From an uncultured Caulobacterales bacterium (GTDB lineage: Bacteria; Pseudomonadota; Alphaproteobacteria; Caulobacterales; Maricaulaceae), in NCBI GenBank assembly GCA_938003545.1, contig CALKXY010000040.1, positions 1 to 34,995 on the forward strand: DNA of 34,995 bases. The letters are read 5' to 3'. Position numbers and translations under genes: made by a program. The notes beneath the pieces were generated by a model. The model was not told where the DNA came from and ran no database searches. It saw only the letters and a program-made list of their open reading frames with translations. Shown one piece after another: positions 22,078-31,549 of the stretch (its first letter is position 1; every line of letters starts with the position of its first letter).

Positions 22078-25000
22078 ATGGGTGTTTTACGGTATAGTCT
22101 TATTCTTTTAGCATGTTGTGTTGCCTGCTTGGCTCCGCACGCAAATGGGCAAGCCCAAGAGGCGTCTACGGCGGCAGCGCCAATCTTTACGGCGCAATCA
22201 CTCGAAGCCCGCATCGATGCTTTGGAAAGTAATGCGGATCTTTCAGACGAGCAGAAAGATCAAATTCGAACGTCTTTGCAAATGTCCAAGGATCGCCTAG
22301 CTGAGGCGACACGCCAATCCGAACGCCGCGCACAATATGCAGCCTCCATTGAAAATGCAGCTGAGTTTCAGACCGAATTGGAACTTGAGTTAAAAGCGGC
22401 TCAAGCCGCTCTTGCGGCAGAAGCTGAACCGATGGCCGAGATGATCGGTGATGATGCTCTGTTTGAGTTGGAGCAGGATTTAATCGCGAAAGAATCCGAC
22501 TTGGGTGAAGTCGAAACACGCTTACAGGCCCTTCAGGATACATTGAAAGCCTTATCGGCACGTCAAACTAATGCGCCCAAAGAACTCTCGGAAGCCCGCG
22601 CCGCGCTGAGTGATTTACAGACACGGTTAAATGCGCTCGGAGATGGTGAGCTTGAGGGGCTATCGGATGCGCGCCGCACTGAAGCGCGTGCGCGCGTGTG
22701 GTATCGCCGCAATCAAATCCGAGCTTTGGAACAAGAAATTGCGACTTTACCAATGCGGCAAGAGCTTCTCTCTGGCCGTCGTGCCATCGCAGATATTCGC
22801 GCGCAAATTTTACGTAGAGACGTTGCTCGCCTTAGCTCGCGTACAGGTCAAAAACGTGTGAATGAGGCTACAATGCTGCGCGATGAGATCAAAGCTGCCG
22901 CAAAAAATGCGCAGGCTGGACATCCGCTGGTGGCTGATTTCGCTGCGAATAATCTCGATTTTGCGGATCAAATTGCAGCCTTGGCATCAGGCGCGCCGCG
23001 TATTTCGAGAGATACGGCATCTGTACGGGGGCGTCTCGCAGATGTTGAAAATGATCTGAGCGCAGCCACCAGCCTTGTTGGGCAGGGCCGTCTGGACCGT
23101 GAGGCGGGCGCAACCTTGCGCCGTCTGGGCAATCAACTGCAAACGTCGGATTCAATTCGTGTGGACATGCGCGCCGCGCAGGATCAACTTTCTGCGGCCA
23201 CACGCCAACGTATTATCGCACAGGAAGATTTACGCGATCTTCCAATTGGGCCGATTGATTTCGAATCCGCTCTCATGTCTGCGCGGCGCGATGTTCAGGA
23301 CCTACCTGACCTCAACGCAATTGATAAAGCGGCTCTGACTGAAATATTAGATACACGCCGTAAGTTACTCCAACAAATTTCAACGCAAGCTAATGCGCGC
23401 AGTGCGGAGGTTGGGAAATTATTGGCGGCGCAAAAATTACTACTGGAGCAGACAGAGAGCCTCCAAACTTTATTGGATGAGAATTTGCTTTGGGTCCGGT
23501 CTGTACCTGCGATTGATGTGTCATTCCCGCAGAAAGTCGGGCTTGGCGCGCTAAAGTTATTCTCCCCCAAAAATATGACCCTCGCCGTGACCGAACTCTT
23601 AAGCATGGGGCAAAGGTATTTTTTATTGGTGATCGGCTTCCTTGTGATTACGGGCTTAACTTACCGGTTTCGCCCTCACGTACGGGCCAATGTGGACCGA
23701 CGTGCTGCGATGGTTGGCCGTGTTAAGCAGGACTCAGCTTGGCATACGCCAGCCGTTATTGCTGCGGGTGTTTTTCATTCCTTGCCGCTACCGCTGATTT
23801 TCCTACTGATTGCTTGGCTCTACGATCAATCGGATAATCCAGACCGCTTGATCGAAGGTCTCGCGAATGGGGCGCTTTATCTGAGTGCCTTTGTGCTTGT
23901 TTTTGGAGCATGGATTCGATGGGACCGGGAGAATGGGCTCTTTGATGCGCATTTCAAAATGCCGTCAGGTCTCCGCCGCACAATCGGATCAAACTTGCGT
24001 TGGTTTGTACCCGTTATGGCCGTCTTCTCGACATTTCTAGCCATTACAAATGACATGACTGACGTTAATATCGCCGAAGGGTTTTCGGTTTTTGTGTTCA
24101 TCTTAACAGGGGTGTCGATGGTCATTTTCGCATCTCGTATTTTGTGGGCCAAACGTGTGGAATTCTCAAACCTTGCGACGGATGATTCACTGTTGATGCG
24201 GTTTCGCGGTCTTATCGCATTTGTCATTATTGGCATGCCGCTCATCACGGTTGGTATGGCGGCAGCGGGATATTACGAAAGCGCGAATGAATTGCTGACG
24301 CGGTTATTCTTGACAGGGGTCCTCGTTCTGCTGACCTATGTCGTTTATGGCGCCATTCGCCGCGCCATTGTGGTTGCGCAGCGCCAGCTCAAATATCGTC
24401 AGGCGCTTGAGAAACGTGAGGCTGAATTAGAAGCGCGCCGTGCGAAAGAAGCCGCCGAAGAACGCGGCGAAGATATGCCACCACCGCCGCCTGTCGACAC
24501 TAAGAAAATCGATGTGACGACAATGACGCGGCAAACGTCAAAATTGCTACAGACAATTGTCTTACTGGCCTTTGCTGGATTGCTTTGGATGATTTGGTCA
24601 TCGCTTGTTCCGGCGCTGTCTATTTTTGATGGGTTCGAAATTTGGTCTTACGCCTCTGGAGGGCAGGATGAGAACGGGCAGGCGTTGCAAGTCGCTGTCT
24701 CGCTCTGGGATTTACTGCAATCGCTGACGATACTGGTTTTGACCTTTATCGCAGCGCGAAACCTACCCGGCTTTTTGGAGATTTTTGTCCTCAATCGATT
24801 GGGTGTTGATCCAGGTACGCGATATGCGGTTACGACAATTTTGGGATATATCATTGTCGCGACGGGCATTATTATCGGGTTTAATCAATTGGGCCTGCAA
24901 TGGTCGCAACTCAAATGGATTGCTACGGGGTTGTCTGTTGGTATCGGATTTGGTTTGCAGAAGATCATTGCGAATTTTGTATCAGGTTTGATTATTCTGT

Positions 25001-25530
25001 TTGAGCGTCCGATTCGTATTGGCGATTATGTCACGATTGGCGATCAATCTGGCTTGGTCAGCCGTATTCAAATTCGTGCCACAACATTGAAGGATTTGGA
25101 TAACCTCGAAATTCTTATCCCGAATGAAGCGTTGATTTCTGAGCGTGTTACGAACTGGACGCTATCGTCGTCTGTTACACGTTTGATTGTGCCTGTTGGT
25201 ATTGCTTATGGCTCTGACACGGATGCGGCGCGCGAGATCATGCTCGACACAATAAAGTCTTTGCCTAAAGTGCTCGCGACACCGTCGCCCAATGTTTTAT
25301 TTATGGGTTTTGGTGACAGCTCTCTAGATTTTCAAATTCGCGTCTTCCTCAATTCCTTTGATGACCGTGTGCCGATGACCCATGTCATTCATACTGAAAT
25401 TAATAAGGCATTGGAGAAAGCTGGAATTTCAATTCCGTTCCCGCAACGCGATCTGAATATTGTCAGTCAAAATATACCTTTGGAAGTCCTGTCGAGGGCG
25501 TCCAGCCGTAGTAAACCTAAAGGCAAATAA
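22078..25530 (+). CDS. Very large MscS-family mechanosensitive channel (MscK-like)
   Basis: From ATG 22078 this is a 1150-residue membrane protein. It has a signal-like start (MGVLRYSLILLACCVACLAPHANGQA), a long periplasmic coiled-coil domain to about residue 485, then about ten membrane segments. A cytoplasmic-type charged loop with REAELEARRAKEAAEERGED and a Pro run (PPPPP) interrupts them. The MscS core closes it: LSVGIGFGLQKIIANFVSGLI is the pore helix, FERPIRIGDYVTIGDQSGLV the beta domain, and ILIPNEALISERVTNW follows. Such channels release solutes during hypo-osmotic shock. A glycine-rich TM3 is intact. The N-terminal region may match DUF3772, which I cannot confirm. The gene ends 9 bp before the TonB receptor. 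Confidence 0.9.
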   Translation: MGVLRYSLILLACCVACLAPHANGQAQEASTAAAPIFTAQSLEARIDALESNADLSDEQKDQIRTSLQMSKDRLAEATRQSERRAQYAASIENAAEFQTELELELKAAQAALAAEAEPMAEMIGDDALFELEQDLIAKESDLGEVETRLQALQDTLKALSARQTNAPKELSEARAALSDLQTRLNALGDGELEGLSDARRTEARARVWYRRNQIRALEQEIATLPMRQELLSGRRAIADIRAQILRRDVARLSSRTGQKRVNEATMLRDEIKAAAKNAQAGHPLVADFAANNLDFADQIAALASGAPRISRDTASVRGRLADVENDLSAATSLVGQGRLDREAGATLRRLGNQLQTSDSIRVDMRAAQDQLSAATRQRIIAQEDLRDLPIGPIDFESALMSARRDVQDLPDLNAIDKAALTEILDTRRKLLQQISTQANARSAEVGKLLAAQKLLLEQTESLQTLLDENLLWVRSVPAIDVSFPQKVGLGALKLFSPKNMTLAVTELLSMGQRYFLLVIGFLVITGLTYRFRPHVRANVDRRAAMVGRVKQDSAWHTPAVIAAGVFHSLPLPLIFLLIAWLYDQSDNPDRLIEGLANGALYLSAFVLVFGAWIRWDRENGLFDAHFKMPSGLRRTIGSNLRWFVPVMAVFSTFLAITNDMTDVNIAEGFSVFVFILTGVSMVIFASRILWAKRVEFSNLATDDSLLMRFRGLIAFVIIGMPLITVGMAAAGYYESANELLTRLFLTGVLVLLTYVVYGAIRRAIVVAQRQLKYRQALEKREAELEARRAKEAAEERGEDMPPPPPVDTKKIDVTTMTRQTSKLLQTIVLLAFAGLLWMIWSSLVPALSIFDGFEIWSYASGGQDENGQALQVAVSLWDLLQSLTILVLTFIAARNLPGFLEIFVLNRLGVDPGTRYAVTTILGYIIVATGIIIGFNQLGLQWSQLKWIATGLSVGIGFGLQKIIANFVSGLIILFERPIRIGDYVTIGDQSGLVSRIQIRATTLKDLDNLEILIPNEALISERVTNWTLSSSVTRLIVPVGIAYGSDTDAAREIMLDTIKSLPKVLATPSPNVLFMGFGDSSLDFQIRVFLNSFDDRVPMTHVIHTEINKALEKAGISIPFPQRDLNIVSQNIPLEVLSRASSRSKPKGK

Positions 25531-25539
25531 GGGTATTCC

Positions 25540-27588
25540 ATGAGACGTATTTTACTTGCGAGCGCCGCTGCGCTGGTTTCGGTTGCGCCTTTGCAAGCTG
25601 AGGCAACATCATGCTGGACGTATATTGATGGAGCCTCATTTTGCGAAGTGCCTTTAGCTGTAGATCTCGTCCCGAAGACCGATATTGTCGTGGCGAAAGG
25701 CGTTCGGCTTGAAACCGTTGATCAACCCGAAACCATCGACGTTATTCTACCAACATCTCCCGAAGGCTTAACCCTCGCGCATCCGGCGGAAGTTTTGAAT
25801 ACCGTTGCAGGCGTGAATATCCATCGTGGGTCAGGGCAGGAACATTTGACCGCTATTCGTTCACCTGTCCTGACCGGCGGGGCTGGTGCAGGGAGTTTCC
25901 TTTATACGTTAGACGGCGTGCCTCTGCGCGCAGCAGGCTTTGCGAATGTGAACGCTTTACTGGAAGCTCCAACGGAACTTGCGGATCGTATCGAAGTTTT
26001 CAAAGGCCCTGGTCCTGCAGATTATGGTTCCAATGCCGTTCATGGTCTTATCAATGTTGTGCTGGCCAGCCCTGACACTGGAGGAGAGCATTTAAGCCTC
26101 CAAGGCAGTAGTCGCGGCTTTGCGAATATTACAAGTGTCGTCGATCTTACGGCCAATCTCCGCGTATCTGCTGATCTCTCCCATGATAGTGGCTTCCGTG
26201 ACGACAGCGGATTTGACCAACAGAAATTGGCGATTCAACATCAAGCCGAGATTGGGGATTGGGACGTTTCAACTCTTATCGCCCTGAATAATCTCAATCA
26301 GGAAACAGCGGGTTTCTTGCAAGGCGACGACGCCTATCTTGACCGTGACTTGATCACGACCAATGCGAACCCAGAAGCGTTTCGGGACACGCAAGCCCTA
26401 CGCGGGCAAATCAAAGCTGTTCGCGAAACGAACCTTGGAACTCTTATTCTGCAACCCTATGCGCGCCGCACGCAGCAGCGTTTTTTGCGGCACTTTGTGC
26501 CTGGTCAGGCGCTGGATAAAAATGGTCATACGTCCTTTGGTTTGAAGTCTGGTCTTTATGGCGACAGTTTGAGCGCAGGTCTTGATGTTGAATACACCTC
26601 TGGCTTTCAATATGAATTTCAAAATAACCCGTCACGCTTTAGCTTTGTTCAAGGTTTGCATTTCGACTATGAAGTGAACGCCATTGTTATCGCAGGTTTC
26701 GCGACCAAGGACGTTGAATTAAGTGACCGCGCAACGCTGCACCTCGGCGCGCGCGGCGAATACACGTCCTATGATTATGATAACCAAGTCGACACAGGAC
26801 AGTCAGGGCGCTTCATTCGCGCAGCGGATCGGACGGATGATTATTTCACCCTGACGCCGAAACTTGGCCTGACCTATGATCTTGACGATGTCACGTTATT
26901 TGCCCGTGCCGCGCGCGGCTCTCGCGCGCCGCAAACGTCAGACCTTTATTCGGCGCAACAGAATCAAGTCCCAGGCGAGGCAGATGTCGAGACATTGGAT
27001 AGTCTGGAAGCGGGCTTACGCGGTGCGGCCTTTGACAAAGTCACATTTGAAATCACGGGTTTTACCATGTGGAAGGATAATGTCTTCTTCCGCAATGCGA
27101 ATGGATTTAACGTCGTGAATGGTAAGACGCGTCATGAAGGTATTGAGGCCAGCTTTGATCTTGATCTGTCTGGCGGCTTTTCCCTGACGGGTGCGGGAAC
27201 TTTTGCACGTCATCGCTATGACTTTACCGAAACTGTTGGCAGTGCGGCCAATAATATTACAAAGGGCGATCGCGTCGATACGGCCCCTGATACGCTCGGC
27301 AATCTGGCGCTGCGCTATGCCGGTAACCGTGCGGGTGGCTATTTACGCTGGACCCATGTTGGCGCGTATTTCACGAACCCTGGCAATACGAATGAATATC
27401 CGGGCCACGATGTCTTTACGCTTGGTGGTCAAGTGGATGTGAGCGACGCGATACAACTCTCTCTACGTATGGATAACGTCTTTGATACACGCTATGCGGA
27501 TCGTGCAGATTTTGCTTTTGGCAATGAACGTTTCTTCCCTGGACGGCCGCGCACAGTGTTTGCGGGTTTGACGCTCTCGTTGGATTAA
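25540..27588 (+). CDS. TonB-dependent outer-membrane receptor
   Basis: This 682-residue protein has a signal peptide (MRRILLASAAALVSVAPLQAEA). The plug domain holds HPAEVLNTVAGVNIHRGSG and the hallmark DRIEVFKGPGPADYGSNAVHGLINVV. The barrel holds TPKLGLTYDLDD, LFARAARGSRAPQTSDLY and the late LRMDNVFDTRYADR. It likely takes up iron chelates, cobalamin or another large ligand; nothing nearby identifies which. The C-terminus ends FAGLTLSLD, without the usual terminal aromatic residue. AAGGG overlaps the upstream stop, indicating an operon with the MscS-type channel. prfA begins 15 bp downstream. Confidence 0.93.
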   Translation: MRRILLASAAALVSVAPLQAEATSCWTYIDGASFCEVPLAVDLVPKTDIVVAKGVRLETVDQPETIDVILPTSPEGLTLAHPAEVLNTVAGVNIHRGSGQEHLTAIRSPVLTGGAGAGSFLYTLDGVPLRAAGFANVNALLEAPTELADRIEVFKGPGPADYGSNAVHGLINVVLASPDTGGEHLSLQGSSRGFANITSVVDLTANLRVSADLSHDSGFRDDSGFDQQKLAIQHQAEIGDWDVSTLIALNNLNQETAGFLQGDDAYLDRDLITTNANPEAFRDTQALRGQIKAVRETNLGTLILQPYARRTQQRFLRHFVPGQALDKNGHTSFGLKSGLYGDSLSAGLDVEYTSGFQYEFQNNPSRFSFVQGLHFDYEVNAIVIAGFATKDVELSDRATLHLGARGEYTSYDYDNQVDTGQSGRFIRAADRTDDYFTLTPKLGLTYDLDDVTLFARAARGSRAPQTSDLYSAQQNQVPGEADVETLDSLEAGLRGAAFDKVTFEITGFTMWKDNVFFRNANGFNVVNGKTRHEGIEASFDLDLSGGFSLTGAGTFARHRYDFTETVGSAANNITKGDRVDTAPDTLGNLALRYAGNRAGGYLRWTHVGAYFTNPGNTNEYPGHDVFTLGGQVDVSDAIQLSLRMDNVFDTRYADRADFAFGNERFFPGRPRTVFAGLTLSLD

Positions 27589-27603
27589 CCTAGGTCCGCT
27601 TTT

Positions 27604-28668
27604 ATGCATATTCCTGATACAAAACTCTCCCAGGTCGTTGACCGCTTTGACCAGATCACCGCCCGGATGAGCGCGACGAGCGATACAAATGAAATTGTCC
27701 AACTGGGCAAGGACTACGCTGAGCTGCGCCCCATTGCTGAGGGCGTGAAGAAGCTCATGGATGTCCGCGCCGAAATGGCAGATCTCTCCGCGATGTTGGA
27801 TGACCCAGAGATGGGCGCAATGGCGAAGGACGAAATTCAGAACTTGAAGGATTCCTTGCCCGCTTTGGAGAAGGAAGTCTCGTTGCTTCTGCTACCCAAA
27901 GACAAGGATGACAATGCGTCTATCGTTCTCGAAATCCGCGCAGGGACGGGCGGCGACGAAGCTGCAATTTTTGCAGGCGATTTATACGCGATGTATGACC
28001 GTTATGCCAAGCTACAAGGCTGGAAGGTGGAGGTCGAAACAATGAATGAGGCCGACATGGGTGGCTTTAAGGAAATCGTGGCTTCCATTTCTGGTGCGGG
28101 CGCTTACGGCATGATGAAATTCGAATCTGGTGTGCATCGTGTGCAGCGCGTACCTGTCACCGAAACACAAGGCCGTATTCATACCTCGGCTGCAACCGTC
28201 GCGGTTTTGCCAGAGCCTGAAGATATCGATATTGGGTTTTCAATGGGCGATGTCCGCGTTGATACAATGCGTGCGTCGGGTGCGGGCGGTCAGCATGTGA
28301 ACAAGACCGATTCTGCGGTGCGCATGACCCATGTCCCAACGGGCGTTGTTGTCGTCTGCGATGCTAAGTCTCAGCATATGAACCGCGCCAATGCAGAACG
28401 TCTGCTGAAAATGAAGCTCTATGATATGGAGAAGCAACGCGTTGACGCCGACCGTGCCGAAGAACGCGCAGGACAAATCGGTAGCGGAGACCGCAGCGAA
28501 CGCATTCGAACCTATAATTACCCGCAAGGCCGGGTCACGGATCACCGCATCAATTTGACGCTCTATAATCTCGACAAAATCGTTGCGGGTGATGCGCTGT
28601 CTGATGTCGTCGACACATTGATCGCTGAAGACCAAGCCTCGCGCCTCGCACAGATGGAAGCGGGATAA
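27604..28668 (+). CDS. prfA: Peptide chain release factor 1
   Basis: This 354-residue RF1 terminates translation at UAA and UAG. The GGQ motif is at 228-230 ([17 protein letters not shown]), and the RF1-type codon-reading tripeptide is Pro-Val-Thr at 184-186 ([16 protein letters not shown]), which separates it from RF2. The domain order and length fit E. coli RF1. The TAA overlaps the ATG of the DUF998 gene by one base. The release-factor methyltransferase prmC, which often follows prfA, is absent here. Confidence 0.96.
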   Translation: MHIPDTKLSQVVDRFDQITARMSATSDTNEIVQLGKDYAELRPIAEGVKKLMDVRAEMADLSAMLDDPEMGAMAKDEIQNLKDSLPALEKEVSLLLLPKDKDDNASIVLEIRAGTGGDEAAIFAGDLYAMYDRYAKLQGWKVEVETMNEADMGGFKEIVASISGAGAYGMMKFESGVHRVQRVPVTETQGRIHTSAATVAVLPEPEDIDIGFSMGDVRVDTMRASGAGGQHVNKTDSAVRMTHVPTGVVVVCDAKSQHMNRANAERLLKMKLYDMEKQRVDADRAEERAGQIGSGDRSERIRTYNYPQGRVTDHRINLTLYNLDKIVAGDALSDVVDTLIAEDQASRLAQMEAG

Positions 28669-29291
28669 TGTCTAAGCCGCCAATTTGGGCGGGTTTGGGC
28701 GTTATTTATCTCCTGTTGTGCGGCATTATTTTGCCAGAAATTTTGGGTGCGACACGGGCCGATTACACATCTGTTTCTAACTACCTGAGCGAGCTGGGCG
28801 CTGTGGGAACATCGACGCATACTTTGGCAACTTACTTTGGATTTCTGCCCGTGGCGCTCGCGTGTCTCGTGATTTTGCGGTTCCTCTGGCTTACACTTGA
28901 TCGAACAGGACGTATATCTACTGGGCTTATTCTCATCGGTATCGGTATTCCTGTTGGATATCTTGGCGCGGTTTTCTTTCCCTGCGATTATGGGTGCCCC
29001 ATTGAGGGTAGCCCGCGGCAGGCGATGCATAACCTCGTGGGGTTATTTGCCTATCCGCTCGGCGCGTTGGGCCTTATTCTTTTAGGAACGTCTTTATCGC
29101 GCCCGATTTTGAAGGCTTTATCCATTTTCGCAGGCTGCGCGATGGCGTTGGGATTCTTGATGATGTTGTCTCCTGATCAATCGGATTGGCGCGGGGCGTG
29201 GCAGCGGTTGGGAGATTATTCAGCCTTCATCGCTTTGGCAGCGATTGTTTTTATGGCCCCGACGAAAACGTCATCCGTAAGTCCTTCATGA
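28668..29291 (+). CDS. DUF998-family membrane protein
   Basis: This 207-residue protein has about six hydrophobic segments. DUF998 hallmarks are SVSNYLSELGA near the N-terminus and FFPCDYGCPIEGSPRQAMHNLVG in the middle, with conserved cysteines and His. Its function is unknown. It is translationally coupled to prfA (TAATG) and to the next small gene (ATGA overlap). Confidence 0.85.
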   Translation: MSKPPIWAGLGVIYLLLCGIILPEILGATRADYTSVSNYLSELGAVGTSTHTLATYFGFLPVALACLVILRFLWLTLDRTGRISTGLILIGIGIPVGYLGAVFFPCDYGCPIEGSPRQAMHNLVGLFAYPLGALGLILLGTSLSRPILKALSIFAGCAMALGFLMMLSPDQSDWRGAWQRLGDYSAFIALAAIVFMAPTKTSSVSPS

Positions 29292-29449
29292 CCTCTGCGC
29301 GTAAACAAAAATTACTCCTGTATTTTGTTCTGATGATCGTTTTGATCGCGGGGGCATCGTTTCAGCATTTTTATTCGAATGCCAAAGTTGATAATTGTTT
29401 GGACGCGGGACATGAATATGATTTCGAACGCCAAATCTGTATTGAATAG
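29288..29449 (+). CDS. 53-residue single-pass membrane protein with two external cysteines
   Basis: The ATG at 29288 overlaps the DUF998 stop (ATGA). The product has a basic N-terminus (MTSARKQK), one membrane helix (LLLYFVLMIVLIAGASF), and a short external tail VDNCLDAGHEYDFERQIC with two Cys 13 apart that could form a disulphide. I recall similar C-LDAG-WDY-C tails in small alphaproteobacterial proteins of unknown function. A longer in-frame start at 29186 would overlap DUF998 deeply and is less likely. Confidence 0.65.
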   Translation: MTSARKQKLLLYFVLMIVLIAGASFQHFYSNAKVDNCLDAGHEYDFERQICIE

Positions 29450-29468
29450 AAAACTCTGAGTGACTTAA

Positions 29469-29789
29469 ATGTATTGTGTGTCTTATCGTTTTAAATTGCT
29501 TTCGGATAATTCCGAAACGCGCCGCCAATTTATTGCCGTGTGGTCTGGAGTTACGGACTTCTTCAGGGATGATTGCGGTGCGCTTGGCTCACGGTTGCAT
29601 TACGGCGATGACGGTGCATTTTACGCATATGCGCAATGGCCCTCACGCGAGGTCATGGCGGGGTCTCAAGAGGTTATGCCGAGTGTTGAGTTTACGGCGC
29701 TGCGCATGAAATGGTCCGAGCTCTGTGGCCCAAGTGAAGTGTTGTGGCAAGGCGAGACCGTGGCAGACCTACTGGTCCAACCCGCCTAG
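29469..29789 (+). CDS. ABM-superfamily (dimeric alpha/beta barrel) protein
   Basis: This 106-residue protein has a ferredoxin-like pattern: CVSYRFKL, then a helix ETRRQFIAVWSGVTDFFR, strands GSRLHYGDDGAFYAYAQWPS and a closing helix. This matches antibiotic-biosynthesis-monooxygenase-like domains of unknown substrate. It is probably the last gene of the run starting at the MscS-type channel. It ends three bases before the convergent second ABM gene. Confidence 0.7.
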   Translation: MYCVSYRFKLLSDNSETRRQFIAVWSGVTDFFRDDCGALGSRLHYGDDGAFYAYAQWPSREVMAGSQEVMPSVEFTALRMKWSELCGPSEVLWQGETVADLLVQPA

Positions 29790-29792
29790 AAT

Positions 29793-30080
29793 TTAATCTA
29801 ATTTACGCATTTCATAGAGTTTAAAGTCGGCGATCATTCCGGCTGTGACTGCGCGAAATGCTGCGATGTGATCGGTTTTCATATGCTGATCCGAGGCCTC
29901 GCGATTTTTCCACGATTCATGAAACATGAAATGGTTTTCGTCGCTTAAGTCCTCATGCAATTCATAAAAATTACATCCAACCTCTGCGCGTGTTGGCGGA
30001 ACTAATTTTAAAAGTTCCGCCTTTAACTGATCCCGTTGTCCAGGTGTCGCATGGATATGGGCATTCAGGATCAGTGTCAT
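29793..30080 (-). CDS. ABM-domain protein, putative quinol monooxygenase
   Basis: This 95-residue protein has the YgiN-like pattern: LILNAHIHATPGQRDQLKAEL, GCNFYELHEDLSDENHFMFHESWKN (segments CNFYELHED and FMFHESWKN) and HMKTDHIAAF. YgiN-type enzymes act on quinols or related aromatic compounds as dimers. It follows argD by 10 bp on the same strand, with AAGG upstream of its ATG, so it is cotranscribed with argD. Confidence 0.85.
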   Translation of the reverse strand: MTLILNAHIHATPGQRDQLKAELLKLVPPTRAEVGCNFYELHEDLSDENHFMFHESWKNREASDQHMKTDHIAAFRAVTAGMIADFKLYEMRKLD

Positions 30081-30090
30081 AATCGGCCTT

Positions 30091-31281
30091 TTAAGCGTCA
30101 GGTTTTAAATCATTGAAAGATTTCCGCAGGGCGTCAATGGCCTCGCGGACATGATCTTCTGTGATGATCAATGGCGGTGCCATACGCAACACATTATCGC
30201 CAGCCGTGCCCACGAGGAGACCGTGACTTAATGCTTTGTTTTTCACATCAACATTCGGAACTTTCAGTTTTATTCCCATCAGCAACCCTTTGCCACGCAA
30301 ACTATCGATCATATCGGGAAATTCGTCTTTTAGGCCTTCGAACTGCTGTTTCAGGAAATTAGACACCTGAACGACATTTTCCATAAAGCCATCTTCTTCC
30401 ATCAAGTCCAGCGCCGCATGACCCACGGCCATCGCCATTGGGCCACCGCCATAGGTCGATCCATGTGTGCCAGGGACCATATATTGGGCGGCTTCGGCAG
30501 AGGCGATACACGCGCCAAGCGGGTAACCGCCGCCCATGCCTTTGGCTGCCGCCATAATGTCGGGATGTCCGCCTTCGACCCACTGGTGAGCGAAGAGTTT
30601 GCCCGTGCGTCCTGCACCGCATTGGACCTCATCATAAATCAGCATCAGACCATGTTCGTCGCAAAGCGCGCGCAGGCCGCGCAGACATTCTGGCGGTAGC
30701 GGGCGAAGGCCGCCTTCGCCTTGCACGGGCTCGACGAGGATCGCAGCAGTTGTTTCACTGATCGCGGCTTTCAACGCGTCATGATCGGCAAATTCCAGAT
30801 TGATAAATCCAGGAATGGCAGGGCCGAAGCCTTCCATGTATTTTGCATTGCCGCCTGCGGTGACCGTTGACATGGTCCGTCCGTGGAACGCGCCGCTGAA
30901 GGTTAAGATGTCTACGCGCTCTGGATGGCCGCTGTCATATTGATAACGGCGTGCGGTTTTCATCGCGCATTCTACGGCTTCCGCACCAGAATTCGTAAAG
31001 AAGATTTTATCGGCCCAACCCAATGCATCGCAATAACGTTTTGCGAGTTCAGCTTGTCCAGGGTTTTGGAACATATTTGAGAGGTGCCATAGATTAGCCG
31101 CTTGGCTAGTCAGGGCTTCAACCAATTTTGGGTGGGCGTGACCAAATCCGGACACAGCAATACCTGCGATAAAGTCGAGATATTTGTCGCCCTCTTTGGT
31201 GTAGAGATAAGGGCCTTCGCCGCGCACAAATTCCTGTGCGGGCGGACGATAGCAATCATAAATGTTATTATTGGCAGCCAT
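30091..31281 (-). CDS. argD: Acetylornithine/class III aminotransferase
   Basis: This 396-residue PLP enzyme has the class III fold. The phosphate-binding loop is TNSGAEAVECAMK (97-109), Asp217 lies in MLIYDEVQCGAGRTG, and the Schiff-base Lys is 247 in DIMAAAKGMGGGYPLGA. It aminates acetylglutamate semialdehyde in arginine synthesis and may also serve as the succinyl-DAP aminotransferase. AAGGA is eight bases before the ATG. No argF follows; instead the ABM gene does. Related 4-aminobutyrate aminotransferases cannot be fully excluded. Confidence 0.9.
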   Translation of the reverse strand: MAANNNIYDCYRPPAQEFVRGEGPYLYTKEGDKYLDFIAGIAVSGFGHAHPKLVEALTSQAANLWHLSNMFQNPGQAELAKRYCDALGWADKIFFTNSGAEAVECAMKTARRYQYDSGHPERVDILTFSGAFHGRTMSTVTAGGNAKYMEGFGPAIPGFINLEFADHDALKAAISETTAAILVEPVQGEGGLRPLPPECLRGLRALCDEHGLMLIYDEVQCGAGRTGKLFAHQWVEGGHPDIMAAAKGMGGGYPLGACIASAEAAQYMVPGTHGSTYGGGPMAMAVGHAALDLMEEDGFMENVVQVSNFLKQQFEGLKDEFPDMIDSLRGKGLLMGIKLKVPNVDVKNKALSHGLLVGTAGDNVLRMAPPLIITEDHVREAIDALRKSFNDLKPDA

Positions 31282-31549
31282 GTGAACTGTCCTTGGAGTC
31301 GAAGTCTAATCCGATGGTCTGCGCAAAGCATCAACACATCGGGAAAGGCAATAGCATATGAGGGTTCGCGCATGTGGCAACCTGTTTTTGAAGGCAAATA
31401 TGTCAAGACAAGTGGAAAGGTTCATGGCTTTTTAATTGCGATGCGGGCTAGCGCGAACCTAGCCGGAATAAATGCAATGCGCATGCAGCTTCCTCATAGA
31501 AGGCTTTAGGGGAAACCTTGGGCAATATGTTGTTGAAGTTTAGATGATT
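31282..31549. other. Intergenic region between tetR and argD
   Basis: This 268-bp stretch has no convincing gene. A perfect hairpin GGCTAG (31446-31451) and CTAGCC (31459-31464) with a seven-base loop is present, but no T-run follows on either strand. The argD promoter should lie in the left part. Confidence 0.4.

Noticed and set aside
31110-31509. ORFs in both directions around the argD start and the gap before tetR
   Set aside because: They overlap argD and have no start signals or recognisable domains.
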